Assembly: GCA_013399855.1 (NCBI GenBank)
Contig: VXAY01002120.1
Location: 106,740 to 170,739, forward strand
Source: Oxyruncus cristatus
Taxonomy: Eukaryota > Chordata > Aves > Passeriformes > Cotingidae
DNA length: 64,000 nt
Reading direction: 5' to 3'
The notes below the pieces were generated by a model. The model made no database searches. It was given only the letters and a program-made list of their open reading frames with translations, and had not been told where the DNA came from. A program made the translations under genes and the position numbers. Below, one piece after another: positions 1-13,032 of this stretch (position 1 is the stretch's first letter; the number at the start of each line of letters is the position of its first letter).

Positions 1-3000
1 TTTTTTTACAAATTCCTTTGCTTCCTAAAATGTCCAGTCCGTCCGAATGGGAATACAAACCCAAAAGACTCTAAAAGTTGCAAAACCTCTTTCAGTTGCA
101 GAGGGATTGAGTTGTGCATCAAAATAACTTTTCTTGTAAAGGTTTGATTTTTTGACAGGATGTGTTTTCAACTAAAAAACCCTAGTATTTACCCTGATAA
201 TTACCTACCAGCAAAGCACAGCATTGGCAGACACACATTCTGGTAGAGAGCTGGTATCCTTTTCTTAACCTCCTTCATCAGCAAGTGCACTCTGAAATTG
301 ACAGGGTTACAACCCACTGCGATGAGCAGATCATACCATGGATCTTCCTGGCCCCTACTTTCTTTCATGTGACAGAATCCTTGAGACCCACCAGGCACAG
401 GCTTCACTGGTCTCTGAAATTAGGTTTGAGTGCTGCTCTCTCAGTATCTGAGCTTTAATTAAAGAGTTTGCAGAAAAACTGGAGAGGTCACATTAAGGAC
501 TCATCAGATAGCATTTGGGGCTACAAAAATCCATTAAGATGAGATACTTACAGGAATCTGCCAGATTCACTTATCAAGTCTAATCTATGACATGATTGCT
601 GTGGAAGAGCACCTTTGTAAGGAATTATTTGCATGTGCTGACCTTGCCTTTGACATAGAAGAGAAATGTATGTAAAAAAACCTAAATTTCAGGAAGTTAA
701 TGTCCATTCCAAATGAAAAGAATAGGACATTTTTAAATGGAATGACAAATAACAATTAAAACCTGATGCAGGACAGGGAAAAATATTTGTCCTCAGCAAT
801 GTTCACAAGCTAGAAAAATTATTTCCCACACTACTTGGAGCAGTGTGGGTCAGAACTACCCAGGGCCATGAGTTCTGCTTGGAGACTTCAGGTGCTATTT
901 TAATGCAACCAATGAAACAGTAGCTTTCTTCAACTGCAGAGGTGCTTTTACTGTTTCAAGAAAAAATGTACCTCAGTAACAGCAAAAAAAGTTAGACTGC
1001 CTAACTGATACTGCTGAGGGAATAGATTACATTGACTAATAGCTTTGGGAAGGGTTTTTTAAATACAATTTCTTTTGAGATGAGATTCTTGCAAAGCAGT
1101 GCTTCAGAACTACAGAGGATGGAAAAGCTGTGACCTGTCTTTAAAAAAAAAAAAAAAAAAGCAAGCAATATGGAAAAATGGCAATCGCTCAGAAATACTG
1201 TTGTGGTATATTTGGAAGGTGTTCCAACATGTCTTCTAAGTGCGATTTGTTAAGATTTTCAATGTCAAACACAGCATTCAAATACTTTTTCTTGGATTAT
1301 CAACAACAGGAACTGGGCATGAGGGAGGCCTAGGAAGCTTTACGAATCTCCCTTCCCTTTCACATTACGACAGGTATCCTGTCAGGTACAGCTGATGTCT
1401 CATTTTTGTGCCTTTCCATCTTGGCAGAAGGCAGTAGTTATACCGTAGTCCATTTGTGATTTTTTTTATAAATCACAGTAGGGAGGAGTGTTGGTCATTA
1501 TTATTGATCAACATCATACAAAAAAGCAGCTTTGATGCAGAAGTTTTTGGGATATTTCTAATGCCACCTGTAGATCAACACCAAGAAGTCACCGTTCAGG
1601 GTGTTCAGTTACGCTGTTGACATCCAAACAGGAGCCAGACCACTATTAGTACGGAAACTGCCATTAAGAGCTTTCTTAGCAATTCCAAAGCCCTTTTATT
1701 TGTGATAGTTCTTTGCACCTTGGTATTTCTGCAGCTCACATATCATCCCGCCAGGCATAAGGATGGCCATAATAAAAATAGAAGTGTAGCAGGTCACGTT
1801 TCTACACTTTTGCCTAATGGGATAATTTAATGTGCTGTTAATGGCTATAGAGCTCTCCTATCCTCCCTAAACACAGTTCTAACAATGTGAGATTTGATGT
1901 AACAGAGCCCCTGGTCTGGTGCTGTTATTTCTATTTATGTCTTGCTTTTGCCACTCTGCAGAGTGTAAAATTCAAGATTAGTTTGAGATTAGTTTGGATA
2001 AGCATAAATACAACACAGAGGTATTTTAATTGCTTCTTTCTGCTTTACAAAGTCCATTGCTATTCAGAAAAAAAAATAATATCTAGAATTCATATGTAAT
2101 ATTTGGGTGAAGGCTTGAAAGCCAACTCTTCTAAAGAGCATTCATTGCAAAGCAACTTCCACTTGAAATATCTTACAGCTTCTTTTGGGATATTAAGCCT
2201 TTGACAGGAACAAAGTATTTTCTGAGATCCTGTTTTGTTCCGTTTTTATTTTGAACATATACTAGGAAAGATTCTATTAACACAAAAAAATACTATAATG
2301 ATAAACCATTAACATCTATTTTATTCTTCTGTTCAATTTACACATGTAAAGTGCACACAAGGCATTAAATCTATGACTATTAAGCAGTTTTTAGGTTTGC
2401 CTTTTGTACAATAACACTTGAAATTCCTGATAACTTCTACCTTTTCTTGCATGCTTCACAACTCTTTCCATGTATACATAAGCAAGATGTTTTATTTTTT
2501 TTCTGGAGTAATTTGCCTTTTGCTTTGCTTGGTACTAGAAAAATATGATTACAGTGTCAAAAATAAAACAGTAATATTTCACAGCTTTTTTTGTAGTGGT
2601 GAAATCCTCATTACAAGAACTTTTCAGTTTGTGAAGGATTGATTCTAGTGGGGTTTCATTCTCTCTGTAAACTGTAGCACAGAAAATGTACTGTGTACAG
2701 TTACAGAACATGCAATTAATACTAAATAATAGAAAATGGCTCTTGGTTTTAGCATCATTGAATGCCATTCAGAAGCTTTCAAGCACCTGTGTCAGCCACA
2801 CTCTACGTTTATTGCCCAGCAAAGAGTGGTGTTTTTGTTGTGCTATGCATTTACCCTCTGAAATTAAAAAATAATAAAGTCATCACATTAGCAGTATAAA
2901 CAAAGGGGTTTAGTAACTTTTCTCCAACCACTGTTCAACACACAGGGCAAATGAAGAGTCACAAGTGAAAACAGTACATCTTTTCTCCACGAGTTTTTCT

Positions 3001-5480
3001 GGGTGCCATTTCAGTTAAGGAAATGCTCCAAATTCATACAGATCTGCACTTTTGCTGTCCCTCTTTGCCACAGGTTTAGAGTGGACCTAGTGTTTAGTAA
3101 CGAAGCACAGGCATTAGACTGCAGTGGAGCTTTGATCTTAGCACTGAGATATTATGAGGCACTCCAGCTCATCACAGGAAAATTCACATGTGATGAATTT
3201 CTTGTACACTTTATCTCTCTCCTTCCTTAAATTCTCTTGAGGGAAGCCAGACTGTACATTAATTAATTGAAAATGTACATATCACCCCTGGCAGAATTAA
3301 TAATGCCCTTTTCACATCTGGCTTCAAGGTCACGTATTTGTTTGGATGCATGCAGGATTCCCAGCTCAAACTGGGTCTCACTTTGTGGAATGATGCTCTG
3401 ACAGATATTATGTGCATTTTCCTTTCAAAATAGTTGATAATCTGCATATCAGACAGAAAATAGCAGGTAAGCAGAACAGATAAAGGATCACAAAACAAAA
3501 TGGGAAAAAAAGGTGTGCGGATAAAATTGACGCAGTGCTGTAACCACAGTTCTAGCAAAATAGTTATTTTCTCATCAAAAATATATGTAGTGTGAGTTCA
3601 GGTGTCTTTTGATGTACTGCAACTCACTTGTCAAGCATTTCCACTACTACCTGAACTTTTACATTGGGGATTCACCATTCACCAGGACTTCAGCAGAATG
3701 AGGATAAACTCTTCCTATCCAAAACTGACTCTTCATGGGTAAATCAGGACCCACTCAGTCCCCTCTGGGCACGTTCTTGAGCAACACAGACATGTTGCTT
3801 TCACAGACACACTGCCAGGCTTGCTACACAACAAAAGAAGTGGCTTATACAATGCAAACAAAAAGAGTCCATAATTGACCAGCTGACAGATTTTATTTTT
3901 TATTAGAGTTTTGAAAATGAAACCAAATGAACCTTTTCTTTTTGTATCATCATTCAAATAACAAACCTTGAACACCCAAATCTTAATTCATTACCTCGTT
4001 TCCACTGTAGTAACAAAGATGCCACATAACTGTATCCATTAAAATGAGGACACCAGAAATTACTATACAACTTCTCTGTCTCATTTCCAAAACCACCTAT
4101 TCCAAACAAACTTAATGAGAAACCAAGTGCATCTGCATTACCAAATTAGTTATCCAGGGTATCTAACTGATCATTGATCTGTGAATACTCCTTAGCAAAA
4201 ACTTGCAAGGGTTAAAAAAAGCATACCAGAAGTCATAGACTAGTGGTATTTCTGCAGCTTGATAAAACCAGAAATGTGCAGCCACAGATATATTGAGAAG
4301 TGAAAAATTATTCAAATTTTAAGTGTTTGAGCTGTCTTGCCCATGTTCAGAGCACAAAAAAAGAAGTAAATCTAGAAAAGTTATTAAAATCTGACTATGC
4401 TTGAGTCTGGAACCAAAGGGAAGCATGTAAAACCTAAATCCCAGTTACAGATGCGTTAGCAGAAAATAGTGCCTTACAATGTTAGATTTGAGAAAGTGAA
4501 AAAATCTGCTTCAAACAACTTATAATAATTGTCTTCAAAGGTCTTCAATTTCTGGGCCTTTATTTTAAGTGTGATCGATAGAAAGGTGCCAGTAGGGCTG
4601 AATTCCTAGATCAAAACCTTAGCTGCTATAAATCAGCGCAGGTCCCTCTGCTTTATGATGGGTTCTGAGATTGAGAACGCAATAGTACTTGTAAATTGAA
4701 TTTACAATCTATTCAGCTGTTTTGTTTGTTATAACTTATTATTATGCTCATTGCAGAATCCTGCAAATACCCACCAGAGTTGCAATTTAACCCCTTTGTA
4801 AAAGGATTTGTGCAATGCTTCCTCAGGTTGGTATACATTGTCTATTATTGGAGCTTTTGCCACTTTTGAGACAAGAGTGCCATAAACATTTGAAGAGATT
4901 GATTTGAATTAATGGAGGACCATTAATTCTTCTCTTTGCAGTGTCTCCCCTACAATGACTGGAACTTTTAACACAACTATGCACAACTGCTACTGGTAGC
5001 TCTATCAATGTACTCTTGCACCCTTAGCCACAAACATACAAGACTTTAACTGTGGGACTCTGATGAACCCTGCATGCCTTTTATATAAAAGGTTTCTTTT
5101 CTTCTGCTGCAGCCACAGTTACAGCTGCATTTTCTTGTATATAGAAACCTTTACAGCTGTATTCCTACTTAGGCGATTCCTGCAATCACGCCCTTCTCTC
5201 CTCCCCTAAGTTCACTCTTCTATATCCCTTCTGTTATGTTCATGACTCCCCACTTTCTTCTTGCGCTTGGAGCATATTGCACAACTAGTGAGAGAATAAA
5301 CCTCAAAAGACACATATTTTTCTCCCTTCTCTTAGCATAGGGGTAAAAAATTAACTGCTGAATCCATGCAGCTGCTCTTCATTGGCATAGTGATAATGAG
5401 AGATCATCAAGAACAAAGCAAGATCAGTGTTGACGGGGTAGAAAATGTCCAATGGAGTTATCCAGTCAGGAATAAATCTG
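1..5480. other. AT-rich non-coding stretch (intron or intergenic)
   Basis: I see no CR1 copy, RNA gene or confident exon here. Two isolated exon-like segments occur. One is on the minus strand at 552-637, with a strong donor (GTAAGT when read on minus) and one open frame. The other is on the plus strand at 3074-3230, an acceptor followed by 52 open codons and TAA. Neither joins to anything else, so I do not call them. If the left-hand gene is real, much of this may be one of its introns. Confidence 0.5.
1143..1160. repeat. Poly(A) run, 18 bases
   Basis: Uninterrupted run of A. No LINE or SINE body is recognisable upstream of it, so it may be a simple mononucleotide repeat rather than a retrotransposon tail. 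Confidence 0.9.
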
Positions 5481-5576
5481 TAGAATCATTTAGGTTGGAA
5501 AGGACTTTTAAGATCATCAAGTCCATCCACTAACCCAGCAATGCCAAGCCCACTACTTAACCATGTCTCTTGCCTT
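5481..5576 (-). mobile_element. CR1 non-LTR retrotransposon, 3'-end fragment
   Basis: Reads TAGAATCATTTAGGTTGGAA at its left edge and then AAGATCATCAAGTCCATCC. This is the reverse complement of an avian CR1 3' untranslated end. Only about 95 bases remain, as expected for a 5'-truncated insertion. The break on the right falls about 8 bases before the exon-like segment at 5584. Confidence 0.88.
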
Positions 5577-5583
5577 GCTTCAG

Positions 5584-5667
5584 ACTTGGCATCTTCTGTC
5601 CTGGGAACAACTCTTTTAACCAGCTTTGCAGCTGATAAAGTTCTGTGGCATTTCCTTGTTGTTGTCT
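5584..5667 (+). CDS. Weak candidate coding exon, unidentified
   Basis: A strong pyrimidine-rich acceptor (CTTGCCTTGCTTCAG) precedes 84 bases that are open in one frame and end at a GTAAAA donor. The peptide contains VLGTTLLTSFAADKVLWHF. The exon would start with two bases of a split codon and end with one. That does not connect directly to the next candidate at 7781, which starts on a codon boundary, so a linking exon is missing or this segment is not real. It lies almost against a CR1 fragment, which is unusual for a conserved exon and lowers my confidence. No homologue recognised. Confidence 0.22.
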
Positions 5668-7780
5668 GTAAAAATAAATATTTGCATATAAAAGTACTAT
5701 ATAAATACATTTATGAGGGTATGGTATGGAACTTATATGATATGGAACTGTAGAATGATCCCATTTGTTGATTGACAAATACGCAGAATCAATAAAAATG
5801 GACTTTATGAATGTGAACTGCAGAGCAAAAGAAATAATGTTGATATAAATAACTTGAGATTACAGCTCTGGCATTGTTACCAGATCACCTATTTCAGAAG
5901 TCATTCTTGATGTCAATCTTCCTATTTCAAAGGACATGGTATTCAAGAGGCTGGCGTTTTATCCTGTAATCAAAAGAAATCCGTGCCTTTGCACTGCTTC
6001 ATGCACTGCAAACAAAATCTCCTACCACTTCTGAAAATCTTTGCAGTAGTCTATATAGGAGGACAGAAATATTCATATTCATGTCATCTTGTTGTTCCCA
6101 GAGTAAACTAATCAACTGGAAGAAGCATATTCTTAAGTATCATGAAATTTTTGTTCCACTCTTGCCATGTTACCTCTAATTCAGAGGGACTACTCAGGAA
6201 TTTCATATGGTGCATATTTTCAGGCAACTTGCTGGGTCAAAGCTAAGTGCCAAACATTCAAAATCTGTCCCTATTCAATCTAGTCTGTGGCAACAAATTA
6301 ATTATGAAAACAGAAAAAGGCAAATGTATAAAACAATATCCACTCGACAAATCAGAAACATCCAACTGACAGCAGAAATGCAGTGCTGCTGAAAGGGGGA
6401 TGACATGTATGAAAAAGACAACATAAATTATTTTCTACCTATTTCTGGAAGAAGACTACATGAAAACAACACATGCACTATTTCCTGCCTGACTTTCAAT
6501 TGAAAAATATTATCCTTACAGATCAGATGTACTAAGGAGACTTTCTACTTTTTACACGACTGCTTGGGGATCATGTCTTTTAGCCTCATGGCAGTTCTTT
6601 GAAGCTTGGGCTGTTACCCTTTTTGAGCTGAAATGACCTTACAACAGGGAAGTCAAGCAATGTTTGCTGACAAGAGCTATCACAACTGGCCCAAGAAAAT
6701 CACTGGGTTTGGCCCAGTGAGGGATAATTGCTTTTCTCCCAGATGGGGTGAACAACTAAATAACTGGGGAAAGATTATGCAGTCCTCCTGGGAGCCCTCT
6801 AGAGAGGAGAGGGAGCCATGAGGAGGCTCTTTTGGGAAGACACAGTTTCAAAAAAAAGGATGGAGCATAGTATGGTTGAGAAGGCAGATTTCCACTAAAT
6901 GGGCTGATGAAAGGGGTTTGATATGGTAAATTTGTTTTCCTTGGAGAAATGATGCTGAGTGTTCAAAGGGAAGATTTCAGGCTGAGCTGGAGAGAGCCTT
7001 TCAACATCTAACGTTGTCAGTTACGTTTACCTGGTACTTCTCATGAAGAAAATAAATGTTTCTCTTTTAGATCGAACCCTTAGTAGGTATGTAGGCAGAT
7101 GGGAAAGGTTTCATAGCTGAGCTTCTTCATTTATTTCTTAGCTTCTCCTCTGCATATCCTTACTGTGGTATAAAGCCTTCTGATTCTGTAAATTTGGGTT
7201 TAAAGAGCCATAAAGCATTTCTATTCTAACATAAGGATCCTCAACATAAGTTGTTTCTCTTTTTTTACCTCGAATGCCACTGTGTAGTGATATTTCCGTA
7301 TGAGCTGGGAAAACGGCTTGGGCAAAATAAATCGTAACCTTTTGGATGGTCTCAGAGAAGCTGTGCTGCTGACAAAGCATCAGCAATAATATGGACTCTC
7401 CTGGAGTCCATCAAAGCTTCTGCGTGCCAGTTTAGATTCCCTTCCTTACAAAGGAATTCGCATATTGGGAAGGGCTTGCATGTCCATCTGATGGAAGTGC
7501 AGCTGGGGTCCAGCCCCAGGAAGTAGTCTTGGGCTCTCATGTCCTGCACATCATCCCTGAAGAACTGATCATGAGGTGGCCAAGCCCTGGTCTCTTTAAG
7601 GCAGTAATCTCACCATGCGATGCTAAAGATCTGCTCCAAGCCTAAAAGCTACTGTGATTTTTAAGTCACCTGCACATTCTTGAAGAGCCCCTGTGAGTCT
7701 GAGATGGCCAACACGGCGTGGGTCAGGCCATGCTCTGTAAGATGTCAGTGAAGTCCATTTATATGTGTCCTTTTCTGCAG
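5668..7780. other. Intronic or intergenic stretch with one orphan exon-like segment
   Basis: No repeat family recognised. A segment at 6224-6325 has an acceptor (CATATTTTCAG), 33 open codons including SVPIQSSLWQQINYENRKRQ, and a weak GTATAA donor. Its phase (1 base in, 2 out) fits neither neighbouring candidate, so it is noted but not called. A good GTGAGT donor sits at 7693-7698 without a convincing exon before it. Confidence 0.4.
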
Positions 7781-7835
7781 AAATTAGGTCGACTCTTGCT
7801 CTGTTTTGCAGCCAGGGCTGCTCAGAAGAGCAAAG
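7781..7835 (+). CDS. Putative internal coding exon of left-hand gene
   Basis: The acceptor GTGTCCTTTTCTGCAG is followed by 55 bases open in the codon-boundary frame, giving KLGRLLLCFAARAAQKSK, then a GTGACA donor. One base of a split codon is left over. The next candidate, at 11333, begins with two bases, so the two join in frame with a 3.5-kb intron between. The peptide is hydrophobic then basic; I recognise no family. This is the most upstream segment I can attach to the chain ending at 16920. It is short, so chance remains a real alternative. Confidence 0.33.
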
Positions 7836-10800
7836 GTGACAGCTTGGTGCTGACCAAAGTCAAGTAACCTGTTTCTTGAGCTTGTTTTCCACCTTGTGAT
7901 TCATGAACCTGGTTGCCCTTGAGGGCAGATAGGTTATAGGCACACCGGCCTAGACCCACAAAGTATTCAGGTGAAGGCAACTGAAGCTGATAGCAAAGCA
8001 AAGAATTGAACTGAACATATCATTTGGACTACTTTTACCTTCCCACACCTCAAATTGCTTTTACTATCATTTCATTGCTTACCAACATCTTTCAAAGCAG
8101 TCTGTAGCACTGATAAACTATGGCTTGTACTCAGCAGCTGCTGCTGGGAACAGCCTGTGAGCTCAGGCACGTGTCCATGGCACACCTCACCAATTGACAA
8201 ATGTATATGCTGTCACATTTGTGTTTAATTATACAACTCTTCCCCATCTCCATCTGCACAACTGAGGAGTGCTGAGATCAAAGGTGATGAGAAAAGGAAA
8301 ACAGTAATTTGGCAGGGGAAAACATAAGATCTTTGCTGCTGAGGCACAAATTACTCCAACTAGGGTGTGATGGGGCATTCAGTAATAAGGTGTGGCAAGT
8401 GGAGTTTTAGGTGGAGTAATATCTCCTCTTCTAATAGCAGAGAGTGGAGGGAAACAACCTGTGTATGAGCAGCGTGGTAAAATGGCAAGGTGAAGAACAA
8501 TACCAAAACCACCAACATACAGCAGGTGGGAAACGTAAGGAATGTGGGGATATCCATAGGGTTGTGGAGATGAAAAGAGTTGAGGGTGGATGAAGAACAC
8601 AGGACTTAGAGCTTTCCTCCTTTGGTGAAAATGGAGCTGCTGTTGCCTGACCTCTGCTCTCTGCCAGACTAAGGCATCCGAGCAATTACACTCTCTGTCT
8701 GCAATCTACATTCATTGATTTTTTTGAGAAAAAAAAAAATCCCAGAACTCTGACAAGCTTTATGATTTCTCCCTGGCAGTCAGGATTCCAACCAAAGCCC
8801 AGTGCCAGCACTTCCAAAGATAAAACAAAACCTTCTAAAATCAAGAAGCTTGCATAAACCGAAAGTTTTAAAGCTCTCCACCTGAAAGCTCTCTACTTCC
8901 CCTTGTAGTTGTTAAGCTTAATGCTTTTGTTGAATGAACAGGGAAAGCAGAGATTCACATGAAATTACCTTCTTTCAGGAGCTTGGAATTTAAGATGCGC
9001 AACATAAGACAATATTAAACTTTCATGAAATGTGTTCATTAAAATGACTGAGATCCTTTTGTACATAACTAGCTCCTTCACCATCTGATATCTTCACAAG
9101 ACTCTTCACAATCTGATGTCTTTGTAAACTTTGACAATCTCTTCCCCTCCATTCCTCCCCTGTATTTGCAGCAATATATATATGCTCTTTCTCAAATAAC
9201 TTAATATTCCTCAATCCCTATAAATATTAACTGGCAGACTTTGTACAGTAGGAGATGAAATGTTTACCATTCACATCAAAGGTAGTCAACTCACGACCCA
9301 TTTAGGTTGAATCCCTGTCAGGGGTGTAGGGGAAGGAAGAAAAGCTGAGGTAGAAAACAGTCCTCTGTGAGTGCTGTTTGAGCACATGTTTATGGCAAAA
9401 CCTTTGTTGCCTACACAAATGTATTTGCATATCCATAAGTAATAACAATTAAGATGTGGGCTTTGTTTGAACTCCTCTTGACACTTGATTTTCCTTTGAC
9501 AGATGGGTCCTAGTTTGCACACCATGTTCAGCATTATTTGAATCCCCAAATCACTTCACCAAAATAGCTTAATAACTGCTTTCTGAGTGCCTTCAACTCC
9601 AGATCTTTCAAAAGAAATAAATTATCAAAGATAAATCCTCCTTCTTGAAACTGTGTATTTTCAGGGACAACAAATGAAATGCTCATTATTGTTTCTTATG
9701 TTCTGGTGTCTCTGAGAGTTGCCGGGGCAGGGGAATGTGTCTGCTATGTGCACAGGGTGACACTGAGAAAGTTCTCGCATCTCTTCATGTTGAGGGCTTT
9801 TTCCCCCATACTTGTAGGAAGGGAATAATACTCATAGCTCTAATAACTGCTGAGGGCAAATGTTCAAGAACAAACCAAGTCTATGTTGCAAAAAGAGCAA
9901 TCTTATTAATTTGCCATTTACACCACAGTTCAAGCAAGTAAATAAATGCCAAAACAGAATAAAAACCAGAAGGGTGACTTCACTGATTTCAAAACAAAGC
10001 TAAGGCAGTCTTTTTCAGCCTTTAACAATGTACCTTACAGTCTGTATCTGCTACTATTATTCAACTCACATGCACAGCGCAATCGAACGATATATTAAGA
10101 GTTCTGTTTTCTCCAGAGCATCTTTCCCAGCAATTTCAAATAGTATTGAGGCACTTAACCTAGACTTAAAAATATACCAAAGAATTACAACCCCCTGACT
10201 TTTTAAACAGTCCTGCTTCTGCAGTCCATGAAGAAGAGAAAACATTCGCTGTGATTCAGATTCCACTTTTGGTTAGATGGGTGTTAACTAAGGTTGTCCA
10301 CTGGTAGGCAGAAAAAGCATTTATCTCACCAATCTGGGTAGCAGCTTTTTTCTCTTGAAACCACTGATATTTTAATACTTTAACACCCAATTTTGTGAAG
10401 GAAGATTCAATTCCTTGCTTTTTTAACAAATTTTAAGTCTGAATCTTTCAAATAACTCGATTTTGCAGGGAGTGTCAATAAGCACAAACAGTGAAAGTTT
10501 GAAGAGAAGTAGACATGGAGACACTCCAAGTCCAGATTCATGCCTTTGCCTTATTTTCTACCACTGACATAAACTAAATTCTTCACTTACCTCTCAAAAG
10601 CTAGTGCACAGCAGTTACTATCTGTAAGCATTATTATGTTCCGAAGAGGTGCAGAAACACATGGCATAAGGCTGACAGGTCTTACTGTTGAATAATAGTG
10701 TGATTTTATATCAAAAAATGTATCTGGCATTCATGCCCTAATAATAGAGGGAAGTGTTTCATCATGCTCAGTATATCACTCTGCAGTGACAGTCACTAAG

Positions 10801-11332
10801 TGCAGTGGAAGAACCTTCCTATTCCTTCCAAGTGAAAATGGTTCTAAGAAAGGACAACATGTTTCTGGAGATAAAATAATACAGTTGCAATCCTGATTAC
10901 CTCCCTCTAGTACTCCTGAGTTGGATGATCACAATTTTCATTTTTGTAATAAATTTAAGGTGTAATCACTCTAGCACTACTCATTTTCTTTTTCCTAGCA
11001 TGAAACTACTGTTATGAACCTTTCTTTTTTACCTGCCTTATGTCCCTTTTGACACCAAAAGGTGGTGGATATCACACTGGGGCATGATTACAAAGAAGTG
11101 GATGGTCAAAACAACTTGTTTGATAAACAGTTGCCAGTTTGCAGTTGAAGAATTGACGGAAGTCTCAGTGCTATTGCTCGTCTTGTCCTCCAGAATTAAT
11201 CAGTGCTGGCAAGACAGTGCTGAGCATGCATCTCAGTGGCAGGAGGAGAGAATGTGTGACACCAGTCCTGAAGCAGCTAACGTGGTGTGTTACTGCCTGT
11301 CATTTTGCCTCCTAATCCTCTCCTCATTTTAG
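7836..11332. other. Intron-like stretch of left-hand gene
   Basis: Mostly featureless AT-rich DNA with an A run near 8729-8740. Minus-strand ORFs near 8.4-8.7 kb overlap each other in several frames and show no splice or codon signal. A segment at 10469-10567 has an acceptor (CTCGATTTTGCAG), the residues NSESLKRSRHGDTPSPDS, and then a stop. It could be an alternative terminal exon but has no supporting partner. Confidence 0.4.
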
Positions 11333-11484
11333 TAAGCCAGGTGTCTGTCACTAACTTGGTGCTCCTAAGAGATCTTGTAGCCACACATTGGAACAGCCAG
11401 AGAAAACCTTTGCCTGCCAGTGAACTGCCCATTGTCCAGGATGTTCCTGTTGCCTGTATAAATGCAAGGCAATTCCAACTCATG
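11333..11484 (+). CDS. Putative internal coding exon of left-hand gene
   Basis: A strong acceptor (CCTCTCCTCATTTTAG) precedes 152 bases open in one frame, ending at ATG|GTAAAA. It starts with two bases of a split codon, completing the single base left by the 7781-7835 segment. It ends on a codon boundary, which matches the start at 12631. The peptide contains VSVTNLVLLRDLVATHW and later PIVQDVPVACINARQFQLM. No domain or family is evident to me. It is the longest segment in this chain, and its codon use looks unlike the surrounding AT-rich DNA. The ATG codons in the wider open frame are not taken as starts. Confidence 0.42.
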
Positions 11485-11857
11485 GTAAAAGCTCAGCTTT
11501 GCTCTTCAGTAAGGTCTGGGTTGGATGAAAGGGCTGGATCTGAGTATATATGGTATCTGCTTCCACTCCACTTGTCTCCTTCAATGTTAATCCTTTGCAT
11601 TTTCTCTCATTCCCTGTCTGTTCCTCTACTCTTCTTTCATCAGTTATCAAAACTTCTCTAAAGTGGGTGAATCAATCTGATCACTACTTGTGTTAGGATT
11701 GTATGCAACAACTCCAGTATCCAAATTCTTTATATTTATAATTTGCAAATTGGTCCCTTTACCCTGGAGGAGCTGTGTGGATTGACAGCCTGGGAACCTG
11801 TGTCTGAGGGTCTGAGGAGACATTACTCTGGGGACACCGTGTATATTAACTGCTATT

Positions 11858-11945
11858 TTTGGTTCTGCTTTGTTTATTTTTTGTTTGTTTGCTTTGGCTT
11901 TGTTTTTTGTTGGTTGTTTGTTTTGTTGAGATCTTTTTTTTTTGT
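11858..11945. repeat. T/G-rich low-complexity tract
   Basis: Irregular TTTG and TTTGG units run for about 90 bases, ending in nine T. It explains the lysine- and asparagine-rich ORF on the opposite strand, which is therefore not a gene. Confidence 0.8.
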
Positions 11946-12630
11946 AAATTGGCATTTCATATCCGTTCCATTTTAGGGCCAAAAGGAACCACTTAACTCT
12001 TTGCTTCCATTGACATTGCCACAAAACACTAGTGCCCTGTCTCTTTGACCAGCTGCTATTTCCTTTCCACCCTTCCAGGGCCCTGACTCTCTTATTCCAG
12101 GCAGGAACTACTGAAGACCTTCAGGCTTTTCAAAGCTTAAAATCTAGATTCACATCTTGACTGGACCCTGTTTTTCTGGTGTCAGAGAACAATTTCTGAG
12201 TAAATGATTATCTATCTAGTAACTGTAGGGTTTTGTTCATCCTTTGATCTGATCATCTGGAGTCCTCTAATGATTATGGTTCTGATTAATGATCTCTGAT
12301 TCCTACTGTCTGAGATACCTGTTCATGGCAGGGCCTCTGGAAGTTCCACAGACAAATCTGATTGCAACGACACTTCCTTTTAAAACCTTGAGGTATTATA
12401 AAGTGATCAGTGTCAGGTTTTGGTGCGTATCCTGAAACTGTCGTAAGAATCAATGTTTGGAAGCACATGCTCTGCTCAGACTGTTGAGTAGGGGGTGTTA
12501 AACTTCTGATAGCTGTGGATGAATCACCACTACTTGTGACAGGTCTGTAGGATCCTTCTTCTATAGTACCTCTGAGATACTACAGGGGATTCTACACACC
12601 CGTGTGACACATCTGCCCATGTACAGGCAG

Positions 12631-12700
12631 ATAGTTCCTCTGGACCTAGCTGTTTGCATCTGCCCCTTCAAGAACACAAGACTGTGCCTACTTGTGCAAT
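12631..12700 (+). CDS. Putative internal coding exon of left-hand gene
   Basis: A segment of 70 bases lies between an AG (CATGTACAGGCAG) and a near-consensus donor (CAAT|GTAAGT). In the codon-boundary frame it reads IVPLDLAVCICPFKNTRL and on to LLVQ, with one base left over. That frame is continuous with the exon ending at 11484 and with the one starting at 13033. An alternative acceptor four bases earlier would add one codon but shift the incoming phase. The donor is the best in this chain; the acceptor is mediocre because it lacks a clean pyrimidine tract. Function unknown. Confidence 0.38.
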
Positions 12701-13032
12701 GTAAGTATCATCATGATGCTTGGAGAACTGAATGTGATCACTTTGAGAACGGAAAAAGGAATCACATGTATGTAATAATTGCATAAACTGAACCTTTTTT
12801 CTAGTATTTCTAAATTCTTCTAGGCATTCTAGATTTCATGAAATCAATTCAAAGGAAAAACATTTGCACCTGACAAGAATCTTATTCTGTGCTACTTTAT
12901 GTTGTGTTATCTTATATTAAACTTAGCAGGGCACAAGGTGGAAATGAAAACTGTGTAGGTGTCAGGGACAGTACATAGTTGTTGTATTTTTCATAGAGGA
13001 AGCATTTTTTTAACTGAGGAATCAAATTTCAG

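Noticed and set aside
11647..12024. 125-codon minus-strand ORF rich in K, N and Q
   Set aside because: Its middle is the antisense of the T/G-rich low-complexity tract.
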